23,311 nucleotides of DNA, from positions 5,227-28,537 of the forward strand of contig ML769694.1 in the NCBI GenBank assembly GCA_009733575.1, written 5' to 3'. The stretch comes from Gymnopus androsaceus JB14. Its lineage: Eukaryota > Basidiomycota > Agaricomycetes > Agaricales > Omphalotaceae. Numbering within the stretch: position 1 is the stretch's first letter; every line of letters begins with the position of its first letter. Both the position numbers and the translations under genes were made by a program. This document shows positions 7,968-17,813 of this stretch, piece after piece. The notes beneath the pieces are model-generated. The model ran no database searches and was not told the origin of the DNA. It was given only the letters and a program-made list of their open reading frames with translations.

Positions 7968-10900
7968 TCACTTGCGCTTGGTCTTAGACTGTAAAAAAAA
8001 AAAAAAAAAAAAAAATAAGTCAGATCAGAGCTAGCTGGGTAGAAAGGAGAAAGTGTCTTACCGAGGAGCCCTCAGGTTGATGCGCTCCGGACTTTTTGAA
8101 CAACTGACGGCGAAGTTGGGTCACAGTAGTCTGAGGAACGACGACCTCCTAAAATATTGTTAGCGAAAGGAGCTGGATAAAATAAAGAACGATCTTACCA
8201 TCTTGTGTTTGCTCACGGCCTTGGACTGCTTAGCCAACTGCTTGGGTGGGATGAATTTGGCACTGCTATCCGAGGCGACCATAGAGGAACTAGTAACCGG
8301 GCGCCGCGTTGAGAGGGACCGACGAGCCTTCTTGGGAGGAGGAGCAGGTTCCTCGAACAAGTCAACGGACCTAGCCCGTTTAACAACTAGAAACAGAAGA
8401 AAGTTAGAGAAAGATGAGGGAAAAAGAAGGGAAAAAGAGACATACGTTGTGGAGATCTGGGAGTACCATTGTCGCTCTCGGGCTCGAGAACTTCGACAAC
8501 ATTGTCTTCTTCCTCCTCGTCTGAAGCGTTCTCATCATCTTCACCGTTCGCGTCATCGCCATTCGAGGCATCCGCGACCGCATCATCGTCCCCAGACTCC
8601 TCTTCGGACTCCTCCTCTTCAACCGCCTTGTCAAGAGGTTGGTTCACGTATTCCGCGTCGGATGAGGAGTCAGAAGACTCAGACGATGGAATAGGAACGG
8701 CAGAGGGAGAAATCCTCTTCGAGACAACCTTCGAGGAAGGTTTCTTGATAAGAGAAGGGATAGGAGGAGGGACCAAGGGGTCCATTAGCGATTCCAGGTG
8801 ACCAACTCGAGATTGAGAAGGAGATGGAGGGCGGGAGACGCCTTGGAATATTGGGAACTCGATGCCATCGTACTCGAGGTCCTCGAGAGTAAAGCGTTTT
8901 TCTCATCCAAGCAAAAATGCGAGGAGAGAAAGGCGCTCTGTGTCGTCCTTCTCGATGAACCCGTCCTGGATAAGGCCTCGGAGAAGAGCCCGCGGGTCGG
9001 TTGTCGAGTTCTGGAGACGTTTCTGGCGACGGAAAACGTTCTCAGCTTGGATATAATACTCTGTCACCATCCCACGGACCAAGTGGCCCATGCGATGAAG
9101 AGCAGCATTTTCCTCGAATAACGCCGCGCCCTCGGCACCGATAGCTAGGCAAGGGAGGAATGGGTTAGAAAAAATTCAATAAGATTGAGGAGAATACGAC
9201 TTACTGGCGTTGTTGCCTCGACAGAAGGTATAGAGGCGGCGACGTTCCTCGTCCGCCCTCGCCAAGGGGAATGTGAACGAGCAGGAGGCATGCGACTTCC
9301 AGCACGGATGACAGACAGGACTGTCTGGATTGGACTCGGTCGGAGGCATCGAGCATTGCAGCCCGCTTTTGATGCAAGTAGTACACGAGGTGGAAGGGAA
9401 CTAAAACACAAGATGGAGTCAGCTTTGGAATCGAATGGTTAAAAATAAGTTAGAGAAAAACTTACCGTTTGGAGCGGGACCATACTACCAACCAAGCTGT
9501 CGAAGTTAACATGCAGACGCACGCGCTCGTTGTCCTGGAAATCTCCAGGACAGGCAAATCGTTCCTAGAAAAATGGCTTAAGTCAGGGGAATTATTGAGA
9601 AGAAAAGGAGAAACGACTTACCGTGATCATCGCGACACCCTTAGTGGCAGGACGTGGTATCATTAGAATCTCTTCACCTTTCTTGTTCGATTTCTTCTCG
9701 ACCTTGGTAGGGTCCTTCCTCTTCTTAGGGTCAGCTCCGCCGCGGGTAAAAATGGAGTCATAGTCAAACAAGGATGTATTGACACGACCGCCCTCGAGCT
9801 TGGGAAACCCGTCGAAGCCAGGGATCTTTGTGGTGGAAGTGGAATAGGCCATCCGAGGATCGATAGGAGTGGGTTTGAGACCTCGGTGGTCTGCAAACTG
9901 CTCAAGAAGTTAAGAAGATGAACTAAAATGAGAAGACTTAGGAACTTACCAAGGCAGGGCGAAGCTTGCCCGGATTAGGAGGTGCTTGGCCGACGTATTC
10001 GATGTCCGAGGCAGAGTAGTCTTCACCAATTAACCTCATTGGAGGCGAAGGGTCTTTGGTCGATGCCCTGGGTCGAGGAGGCTTAATGTCACGGAATCGT
10101 CGATTGGCATCCAAGGGGTCATTCGCCGGATCGAACCTTGATGAATCAGCGGCATAGCCGTGGAGAGAGAAGGGTTGCTAGGGGAAATTCAAGTCGTTAG
10201 CAAAGACAGAAGACCCTGAACAAAGAAAAGTTGAACTCACATTTGTGGGGGGAGCCGTCTAGGGATAGAATGAGATAATTAGTCTCGGCATCCCACTAAA
10301 GACATAAGAAAAGGGGCTTACCACCATGAACTGAGTTTCGTATAAAATCTGAGAAGGGAGCCGCTGGCCTCGAGGTATTCCATCAAGAGTATCTTGGTAC
10401 GAGACTTTGAATTGTGTAAAGTTCAAGAGTCCCGCCTTGATAAACTCATGAGGAGTCACGATGGGGTCAATCAGACCAGGAGGCTGAATGCCGAGGTCAG
10501 GGTCTAAAATAAAGCAAAGAATCAAGGACACGACTTACATTTTGATCCTCGTCAGCAAAGAGGTTCTGAATCAGAGTCGAACCCTGGATGAACCAGTCGG
10601 TTCGATATCTGGAAAGGAGTGCGCTCTCCGTCTCGAGGACTTTCTCGCACAGAGCTTGCAGTCTAAAGGAAAAGGCGGCTGCCCAGCTGGGAAGCTTGGG
10701 GAAGTCGTACTTATCCTTGTACGCGATCTGGCGATATTGAAGTGATTATCGAGGAAGGCTGTTATGGAGAAAACGGTAGACTTACCAGTTTGGGAGACAT
10801 ACTCTTAAACATGGATACCCAATCCGCCTTGGAAGGACGGTCCTCGGTGTCCTCGCGACGCATCTTGAGGTTGAGAAAGGCAGGAAGTCCCTGCAGGATA

Positions 10901-11340
10901 ACAACACGGAGAAACCAGATGTGCTCATCATAGAGCTCTGCCGCGATGGATCCATTAGTTAGGGTGCCCAGGAAACATTTAACCGATGGACACTTACTTT
11001 GTTGGTCAACCGAGATGGCAATCTTAGAAGAGCCCAGTTCATCGCGTAAGCCGACCGAGGCAGGTTTCGACGAAGAACCAACCGAGGTAGAAGCTGCAAC
11101 TGCACCGTGAACAGCTGGACGTTTCGAAAATGATGATCCCGAGGGACCTGCAGTCGAGCCGGAAGGACGTTCGGACGTCGAGGGACGCTGATCGTTAGAA
11201 TAGGGAACCATGATCGTTTGTCGATGAGGTCTCGACGAGGCAGAAGACGTGGTGGCCTTGGCGGACTTGTTGAGCGAGGTTGACGGACGAAATTCATCGT
11301 CAGTCTCGGCGTGAGTTTTGGAGGATGTGCGTTTGGGCAT
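7968..11340 (-). CDS. Gene A: 13-exon protein with Zn2Cys6-like cluster (one in-frame TGA)
   Basis: Exons, read downward: 11340-10998, 10937-10786, 10727-10539, 10483-10322, 10258-10241, 10177-9950, 9897-9622, 9564-9466, 9400-9205, 9144-8446, 8386-8199, 8148-8062, 7988-7968. All 12 introns (50-73 nt) have GT..AG ends, most with CTAAC or CTGAC branch points, and phases match throughout, giving 885 codons. Residues 1-114 are Ser-rich and basic. C495, C498, C505, C519, C522 and C529 form C-x2-C-x6-C-x13-C-x2-C-x6-C, close to the fungal Zn2Cys6 pattern. An acidic block (about 700-760) and basic stretches (KKARRS, C-terminal KTKRK) suggest a nuclear protein. Codon 635 (8905-8903) is TGA with coding continuing on both sides. 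Function unknown; DNA or RNA binding is inference. Confidence 0.65.
7993..8015. repeat. A23 homopolymer (polypyrimidine tract of gene A's last intron)
   Basis: Twenty-three A residues on the plus strand read as T23 directly before the acceptor ACAG of the last intron of gene A (7989-8061). It is unusually long for a fungal intron and may vary in length. Confidence 0.8.
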
Positions 11341-11403
11341 CGTATGAACGAGAGAGAGCGAGGAATTGGGGACTTTGGGACTTACGGGCTCGAAATCCCT
11401 CAC

Positions 11404-11412
11404 CTCTTATAC
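11404..11412 (-). promoter_or_regulatory. TATA box of gene A
   Basis: The minus strand reads GGTATAAGAGG about 65-70 nt before the ATG at 11340. A CT-rich initiator tract (CTCGCTCTCTCTCGTTC) lies just before the ATG. The layout resembles that of gene B. Confidence 0.5.
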
Positions 11413-12731
11413 CCGAGAAAAGTAAACTATGTGATAGAGTCACGACGAACGAAAAATAAAAGAATTGTTCAGGAAGACAGCGCGATTTCCATAAGAGTCA
11501 ACGCGTCTGACCAGTTGTGGCGTCAGGAAAGGACATATCACACAAGGAAGTGCTTCTCGCGGAAAAGATGCACCCTGTATGAGGAACTAACCCTGCACGG
11601 GCATCTTTCAAGGTCGAAACGCGTCCGCAGATTTAGGTTTTAGAGAATATCATAACCAAATACGGACGCTCGACTGATGAATCTCAAAAGAGTTCTGACG
11701 CACGGACCTCAAAATACTTAAAATGAGACATTGGAATTCCATCGGGCGGGTACTCGTTATACCAACCAAGGAATTCCCGTCTCCCAAAATTGGGAATGCG
11801 GTGTGTTCACTTAGAAAGTCATATGCTCGCTGATCGAGTATGTGATATCTCGGTGAACGCACTGCAGCGGAATTGTCCGGAATTTGTGATATCACGAAGA
11901 CAAGTATGAGATACGGGAGACGCGTGCTAAAATTGGGAAGACCCTTTACTCAGATCATCGTCTCGTGCTGTTCAATTGATGAAAAAGTCAAAATCAGCAC
12001 CGTACAGAACCTGTCTCAATGTGATTAAATAATTGCGGGCATCAACTCAGATCTATTTATATGATAGGCAGCCCGTCAAAACGGTGACAAAGGCACCTTG
12101 GGGCATGGAATCTATTTCCATGATAGGTAGTCTGTCAAAATGGTGACAAGGGCGCCTTGGGGCATAGAAAATAGAAGGTCAGAAAAAGCCACATGCTGGC
12201 GGCAGAAGCACAAGTCGAGACTCCGACATGATGGAATGGAAAAGATGTGATATGAGGAAAAGAATCCAGGACCCTGCATAAGCAGGAAAAGCAGAATCAC
12301 ATCCCAAAAGGGATTTAAGCGCTGACCGGGATATCCCGATCACATCACACCAGAATGTCTGGAAGCAGAGCACAGCAAAAGAATCATTACGGTTTCTACG
12401 GAGAACGAGAAATCAGGAGATTGCAGGGTCCAAAGGCCATGTGTCTGGACCATGCCAAAGAAACTGGGACACCCAAGTGTATCCAGTCGATCTCTTGCCA
12501 AAAATAGGCATTGATTTGTCAAGATCGCCGCGACTGATGGGATGTGCCAAAAGAGCATCAGACCCTGATTAAACGCGAGCGGCAACTACGGAACGCGCCA
12601 AGGCCAGTTGATTGAACTTAGTGCCGCGATGGGCTTCCTCAGCAAGAGCAACTCGGACTTCACAAAACTGTCAATGCCGGTCAATTACCCAACGCGATCC
12701 AGGTACAGGTTACCACGGCTTCAACTTGTTC
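11413..12731. other. 1.3-kb region upstream of gene A without a supported gene
   Basis: No frame has coding character. The region is rich in short palindromes: GTGATATCAC (about 11886-11895), CGGGATATCCCG (12327-12338) and ATCCC-AAAA-GGGAT (12301-12314). It also contains a 59-bp direct duplication. It could be the control region of gene A or the region before the 3' LTR of the Ty3/gypsy element. Confidence 0.4.
12051..12168. repeat. 59-bp tandem duplication
   Basis: Two units, 12051-12109 and 12110-12168, both begin ATCTATTT and end CCTTGGGGCATRGA. They differ at about eight positions, mostly transitions, so the duplication is not recent. Confidence 0.8.
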
Positions 12732-12770
12732 CTCAACCGAGGACGGTTGAGATTTTTAGTTTGGGGGAGA
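12732..12770 (+). other. Hairpin plus polypurine tract, copy 2, abutting an LTR
   Basis: CTCAACCG (12732-12739) pairs with CGGTTGAG (12744-12751) around the loop AGGA, followed by TTTTTAGTTTGGGGGAGA (12753-12770). TGATACGCC begins at 12771, so the tract has the position and composition expected of a plus-strand primer next to a 3' LTR. Its orientation agrees with the pol gene at the left end. Confidence 0.6.
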
Positions 12771-13705
12771 TGATACGCCGATTTTTCGGCTAAGGCTAGA
12801 ACTGCGCAGAACCAATAATCCTAGGTTCTGTTAGTAACAAAACACGGTCAATAAGAGAACTATAGTGAGCCCGAGCTGATAGTTAAAATCTACCGAGGAC
12901 CTATTTTACCCAAGAGGTTGCAGAGTAACGGTATGCGCAATGGTACCATACTTAACTTTGTGAATGCGCCTCGATCAAAGTCCTATGCGCGGTATGGTGT
13001 AGCGAGGCAAGCTCGTTGGATAACAAGTTGCTGACTGAGGCAGATAAACGAGCCCACATACCAGTTATACTAGGCTAGGTCATCGAAGGATATACCCAAG
13101 GGATCGAAGTCTTAACGAGGCATCGCTCTCCGCGATCAGCTCGCCGAGGAGTCTAAAACGACACTCAAGTTTATTAAACCAAGCAAGGTGGACCGAGATG
13201 AGGAAGTACCCTAACAGGTGCCCTCAAAGTTGACGCTCGCTGGAAAGCGCCCAGGCAGATAGCCGCGGCAGTCCAACGCGGCCACATGACCTTGCTGTAG
13301 CTACTTCTAGAGCACGGAAGGACCAAGGAGTGTTTCTATCCGAGCCTCAGCGTTTTACCGAGATCCATATGCTACCAGGCATCTAGACTCGATACCGCGC
13401 GGAACTAGGGATAATAACTAGTCTCCCATTGGCGAGGAAAAACATAGAAATACTTCCAAGGGCTGTTCTGCTAAAGGAACTGGCGAGCCTTGTAAAAAGG
13501 CAAATGACTCGAGTCGATTCGGACCAAAATCCCAAAAGTCGACCCAATCGAGGAAGACAAACGAACGAGGCAGGAAAATGTCGAGGCGAAACCATAGTAT
13601 ACACGCATATATGGACATTATTTATCTTTTTCTATTTTACTTACTCTGTTTCATCCTATCTCGCTCAGTTTCTCTCATTTTCCTATTTTCATATATCTCG
13701 CTCAG

Positions 13706-13714
13706 TATATAAGG
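13706..13714 (+). promoter_or_regulatory. TATA box inside the probable LTR
   Basis: TATATAAGG follows the second of two TATCTCGCTCAGT words (about 13657 and 13695). In an LTR this would place the U3/R border roughly 25-35 nt downstream. Confidence 0.5.
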
Positions 13715-14225
13715 GTAGCTATTCTATCTCGGAAATAACAAGTTAGACTTGATACCTGAAACGCAGTTCTATCTTAGGACCTGTAGTGATTCGTACACGC
13801 TCAGACGCGTCTGCATCGTCCTCTACAACCTTTGAAACGGGTGGCCTTCTTGTAACCTCAATAATACTGAGGCTGTTCATTCTACTTCCCGGCTATTAAG
13901 TCGAGCATTCCTGGTTTTCATCTCGAAGAGAGGTCACATCAGTCTTAGGACCGCAGGTGGAGCCTAACGTGCACACCTCGACAAGCCCGTTGTTGATTAG
14001 GAAGGTCTTGGACCCAAGTGTCGGCTTGGTCTAGTTTTAGGGAGGAAGCTTCTCGGAGTGTTACCTAGCTTTACCAACAGATTCCACCCCTTGCCCGCTC
14101 TTCACTGAGTGTGTTAAAAACGCCTACTCGAGTGACTTGCGCGGCGGTCGTATAAGCTTGTTAGGTAACTTGCAGGAATACCTGAGAGTTGGAGTATCAT
14201 TGCGCGGCGACGTAAAGGCTCCCGA

Positions 14226-14400
14226 GATACGCTAAGTCGTTTGTTGAGTCGGCGTACTTGACCCGTGCTTGGGTATTTCACCTCGGATACGCGAAGTTGT
14301 TTGTTGAGTCGGCGTACTTGACCCGTGCCTCGGTGTTCGTGCGGATACGCAAAGTCGTTTGTTGAGTCGGCGTACTTGACCCGTGCTTTGGTGTTTGCTT
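14226..14400. repeat. Triple 58-60 bp tandem repeat in the LTR
   Basis: Units start at 14226, 14286 and 14344 with GATACGC(T/G/A)AAG and share GGCGTACTTGACCCGTGC. The 3' third of each unit is more variable than the core. Confidence 0.8.
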
Positions 14401-14739
14401 TCCCCCTCGATTAGTTCAGCGCATCGTCGTACGTTAGTTGGCTTTTCAAAAACCTCCCTCCAAATATAAAACCTAGTTCATCGCGCACTATCTGTATCAA
14501 CCGTCAAGTGCTTTTTCTCTTCGAATCAATTAGTAGTCGAGGGAACCTTCGACAACCTCCTTCCTCACATTAAATTAAACCTTTTGGATTGAATCTGATT
14601 GGGGTGATTGTTGTTTGGTCGGTTTTTCATACCCAGCACAAATCTAACTCATCACAGGGATACGGTTATGGATGATACGTCAATTACTGAATGTTGCATG
14701 TGACGCACTCGAAAGCTACCTGCTTGATACATCTACTGT

Positions 14740-16461
14740 ACGCAGGACGAGGGGGGGAACAGCAACCTCATAGATGTCCTCAGTGCACAGATCAACGATC
14801 TTGACATTGAATGTGATGAAGCGGACTTCCCACTACTAGCTAGAAGCTTTGTACAAGTGGAAGTTGCCTATGCAGGTGCTGCACTCACAGACCCTATTGA
14901 CAATCCAGAAGAAAAGGTTTCCCAGTCCATCCTTGAAGCTCAATCATCTATCTACTGGACCCATTGGCTCGCAGCAATCTACAAAGAGCTTGAGTTGCTG
15001 AAAGAAAAAGGGGTCTATGAGAAAGTAGATGAATTACCCCCTGGGAGAAAGGCAGTGGGCTCAAAATGGGTCTTACACATCAAACAAGACCAGGATGGCC
15101 TCATATCATGATTCAAAGCTTGTCTCATAGCCAAAGGATTCATGCAGATATTGGTCAAGACTTTGTTTACACCTTTGCACCCATAGCTCAATGGGAATTG
15201 ATGCGTACAATACTGATGCTAGTAGCAGAACACAACATGAAACTATGACAAATTGATGTCAAAACCACCTTCCTTAATGGACCTCTCGATGAAGAAATCT
15301 ATACATGCAGGCCCTCTATTGTTGGCTCAAGGTACTGGAGACTAAAGAAGGGCCTATACGGCCTGAAGCAGTCTGGTAGGCAATGGTACCTTGAGCTTAA
15401 TGCAAAACTTGAGATGATTGGGTTCAAATGCCTCAAATCAGACTGGAGTGTGTATATTTGTATCAATGGCAATGATTGCTCATATGTTACCACCAGTGTT
15501 GATGACATGCTCATTGCATCTACCATGGATGAAGAGTCTGATCTTGTTGTAAACCTAATTGCTTCACTATTCAAAATCACCGACAACGGTCAACCAACAT
15601 TCCATCTTGTATGTGCCATAGAATGGGATCTCGAGAGTTGGACAATCAAAATCAGCCAAACAACTTACATTCAATTGATCCTCCAAGAATTCAACTTTGA
15701 GAATTGTAACCTGGTCTGCACATCTATGGACCCAAAGATGAGACTATCTCCCCGGACTACGCCCCTTACGCCTGAAGAGGCCAAGAAGGTTGCCAAATTC
15801 CCATACTGCACTGTTGTGGGCAAATGCATGTACCTATGCACTTGCTCAAGGCCAGACATTGCTTATACCGTTTGAGAACTAGCACGTTTCATGGCCAACT
15901 ATGGCCCTCCGCACATTGCAGCTGCCAAACACCTCCTTCGCTACCTCAAAGGAACGCAAACACTTGGTATTACCTTGGGTTCATTGAATGTGGTATACCC
16001 AATGATACGAGTACTTTCAGATTCAGATTGGGGAATGGGAGATACAAGAAAGTCCATCTCCAGGTTCCTTGTCATGCTTGGAGACTCGCCACTGTTGTGG
16101 AGTTTGAAACAACAAGCTGTGGTTGCACTGTCATCATGCGAGGCAGAATACTTGGCATCCAAGTTCTGTGGTTTAGGAATCTCTTTACCGAACTCGGATT
16201 CCCTCAATATGACCCAACATCGATCTTTTGCGATAACCAAGGTACTGTCACCTGCATGCACGACCCTCACGCTCATTCAAAGATGAAACACATCTCAATC
16301 CGAGAGCACTTCATTTGCGATTGTATCCTCAAATGACAAATCAATGTCATTCATGTTTCGGGTAACGAAAATATTGCTGATCTACTTACTAAACCTCTGC
16401 ATAGGACACTACATGCACGTTGGATTTCTATGCTCAGGCTCGACACCGGTCAAGGGGGGGC
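14740..16461 (+). pseudogene. Ty1/copia pol remnant: reverse transcriptase and RNase H
   Basis: This was the polymerase part of a copia retrotransposon. In order: a pre-RT segment (from about 14740), the RT start with ELELLKEKGVYEKV and GSKWVLHIKQDQDG (14980-15100), the catalytic-Asp block QIDVKTTFLNG (15249-), KKGLYGLKQSGRQW (about 15345-), SVDDMLIAS (15495-, catalytic DD at 15501-15506), RNase H with SDSDWG (16020-) and SSCEAEYLA (about 16131-), DNQGTV (about 16230-), and NIADLLTKPLHR near the end. In-frame TGA stops lie at 15109, 15246, 15873 and 16334; the frame shifts between 15060 and 15110 and near 16160. Gag, protease and integrase are missing. A polypurine tract (CAAGGGGGGGC) closes it at 16461. 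Confidence 0.85.
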
Positions 16462-16600
16462 TGTCATAGTTGACCGACCTCGGCCGCATTAGTTTACTTC
16501 CATCCGACGTACATAGCAACCTGGGACGGAGCAACCCCTATCGACCTTGTTGCTCCGTACCAGACTACCAATATACGTCTTGTAGAACCCGCTTAACCTT
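16462..16600 (+). mobile_element. Start of the copia 3' LTR (right end not found)
   Basis: TGTCATAGTTGACCG begins directly after the G-rich tract at 16451-16461, as an LTR should. I find no matching CA end with a mirrored terminus downstream, and a gene-like minus-strand segment starts near 16616. The LTR is probably truncated; 16600 is only an estimate. Confidence 0.5.
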
Positions 16601-16615
16601 GACAAGGAGGTTTCT

Positions 16616-17108
16616 CTATCCGAAAATGCCTTCGATCTGAGCCAGCCTTCGACGAATAAGCATGGCATCCACTCCGTTGGAGATAACTAGGGTTCCCAAT
16701 TGTTTGATCAATTTTCCAGACGTAGCACCAAGTCCTGGAATAGTAGAGGTGTAAGTTCCAGCACTGATACTGCTGGTTTCGGAGAAGCCATCTCCCCTCA
16801 TTGTCGGGCAACAAAAACAAGCTTGCTCAACACCTTGAGAAGGTTTAAAACTTCAGGAGACACAGCCAACATCATCCTGTCCATATATATTTCACAGCTC
16901 TGCATCCGGTAATGGCAGAAGACTAGATCAGCATCATTATTTAGTACCGCCTTGACCTACTAAGATTCGTCAGAATCAGGCTGCAGGCAAAGAATTACAT
17001 CATTGACGACACTGTAAGAAAGGTATAGTGAATAGTATGCGAAAAAGGGCGGGAGAAAGAGCGTACCAGTAACGTCACGCTTTGCAAGACAATCCCCGAC
17101 TCCTCCAT
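16616..17108 (-). pseudogene. Broken minus-strand gene fragment of unknown function
   Basis: An ATG at 17108 opens a 14-codon exon (MEESGIVLQSVTLL, to 17067) with a GTACGC donor and a TTCTTACAG acceptor 55 nt later (17012-17066). Further on, 16956-16819 reads as a 46-residue segment with MQSCEIYMDRMMLAVSPEVL after a TAG acceptor. A different frame, 16798-16616, has protein-like composition (GKLIKQLGTLVISNG). The phases do not join without shifts and the end abuts the copia LTR. It looks like the 5' part of a host gene broken by insertion and decay, but this is weak. Confidence 0.3.
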
Positions 17109-17191
17109 GTAAATAGCGCAAGCGCAAATTCACAATGCCAGAAATTCACAACAAATCACAGAGAACACCGTATGGCAGTGCTAGGGACTGA

Positions 17192-17665
17192 CAGCTAATT
17201 ACAGTGACGGCGAAATCAAACCCGCACCCCCGATTTGGAAACCGCATACGTCACCGGCGCTAAACTTTTTTCGTACTGTTTTGTACCACTTTTTTTGGCA
17301 ATACTGTAGTATTATGACTATGTAATGTACTCTACGTGATTCCTGGTGTGAATACAGAACATATTCACTTGAAATTTACTAATTTTGACATGAGGAGGAC
17401 TTTTTCTGTGTGGTAAGCGCCGGTGACGTATGCGGTTTCCAAATCGGGGGTGCGGGTTTGATTTCGCCGTCACTGTAGGTATTTGTAGCATACTTTTCGA
17501 AAAATGCTCATTAGTGATTGTATTTACAACCAAACAGAATATCATCATCTCGCAGGCAGAGAACCTGTGCGGCAGTGGAGCTTTGAAGTAAAACCCTGTT
17601 TGGTTGTAAACAAGATCACTAACGAGCATTTTACAGAAAGTATGCTACAAATACCTAATTAGCTG
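17192..17665. mobile_element. Inverted-repeat element (MITE) 2, hosting MITE 1
   Basis: The left arm is 17192-17200 continued at 17478-17538; the right arm is 17596-17665. Both start CAGCTAATTAGGTATTTG and stay similar for about 70 bp to AACCAAACAG. GA flanks both ends (17190-17191 and 17666-17667), a possible 2-bp duplication. There is no coding sequence inside. Confidence 0.75.
17202..17475. mobile_element. MITE 1: Tc1/mariner-like, perfect 60-bp inverted repeats
   Basis: The arms 17202-17261 and 17416-17475 are perfect reverse complements (60 bp) beginning CAGTGACGGCGAAATC. TA lies on both sides (17200-17201 and 17476-17477), the duplication typical of the Tc1/mariner superfamily. The 154-bp centre has no frame, so it is non-autonomous. 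The perfect arms suggest recent movement. Confidence 0.88.
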
Positions 17666-17813
17666 GAAGGTGGGTGTACAATAAGTCAGGGTGAGTTTGT
17701 GATAACCATTGTAAAGATGCAGTTCTCAAAAAGATATTGCATATTGTTTCTTGTTCGACCGACATTAGACGCTATCGCGAGGGGAAACACTGTTTTGTCG
17801 GCAGATTGACCTA

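Larger units (their letters stand above)
12771..14640 (+). mobile_element. Probable 3' LTR of the large Ty3/gypsy element
   Basis: It starts with TG right after the polypurine tract, carries a TATA box (13706-13714) after a T-rich upstream stretch, and has no coding frames. The right end is not settled. GTATCA at 14494-14499 would mirror TGATAC at the start (LTR of 1729 bp). The sequence CATACCCAGCA ending near 14638 is the other candidate. No second LTR lies in the window to compare with, so the call rests on context. Confidence 0.5.

Noticed and set aside
8203..8801. Plus-strand open frames, including a Ser-rich one, across gene A exons 10-11
   Set aside because: They are complements of the acidic Glu/Asp-rich and basic coding of gene A, which has splice sites and phase continuity on the minus strand.
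11311..11643. Plus-strand 110-codon frame over the start of gene A
   Set aside because: It overlaps the gene A promoter and first exon on the opposite strand and lacks motifs or splice signals.
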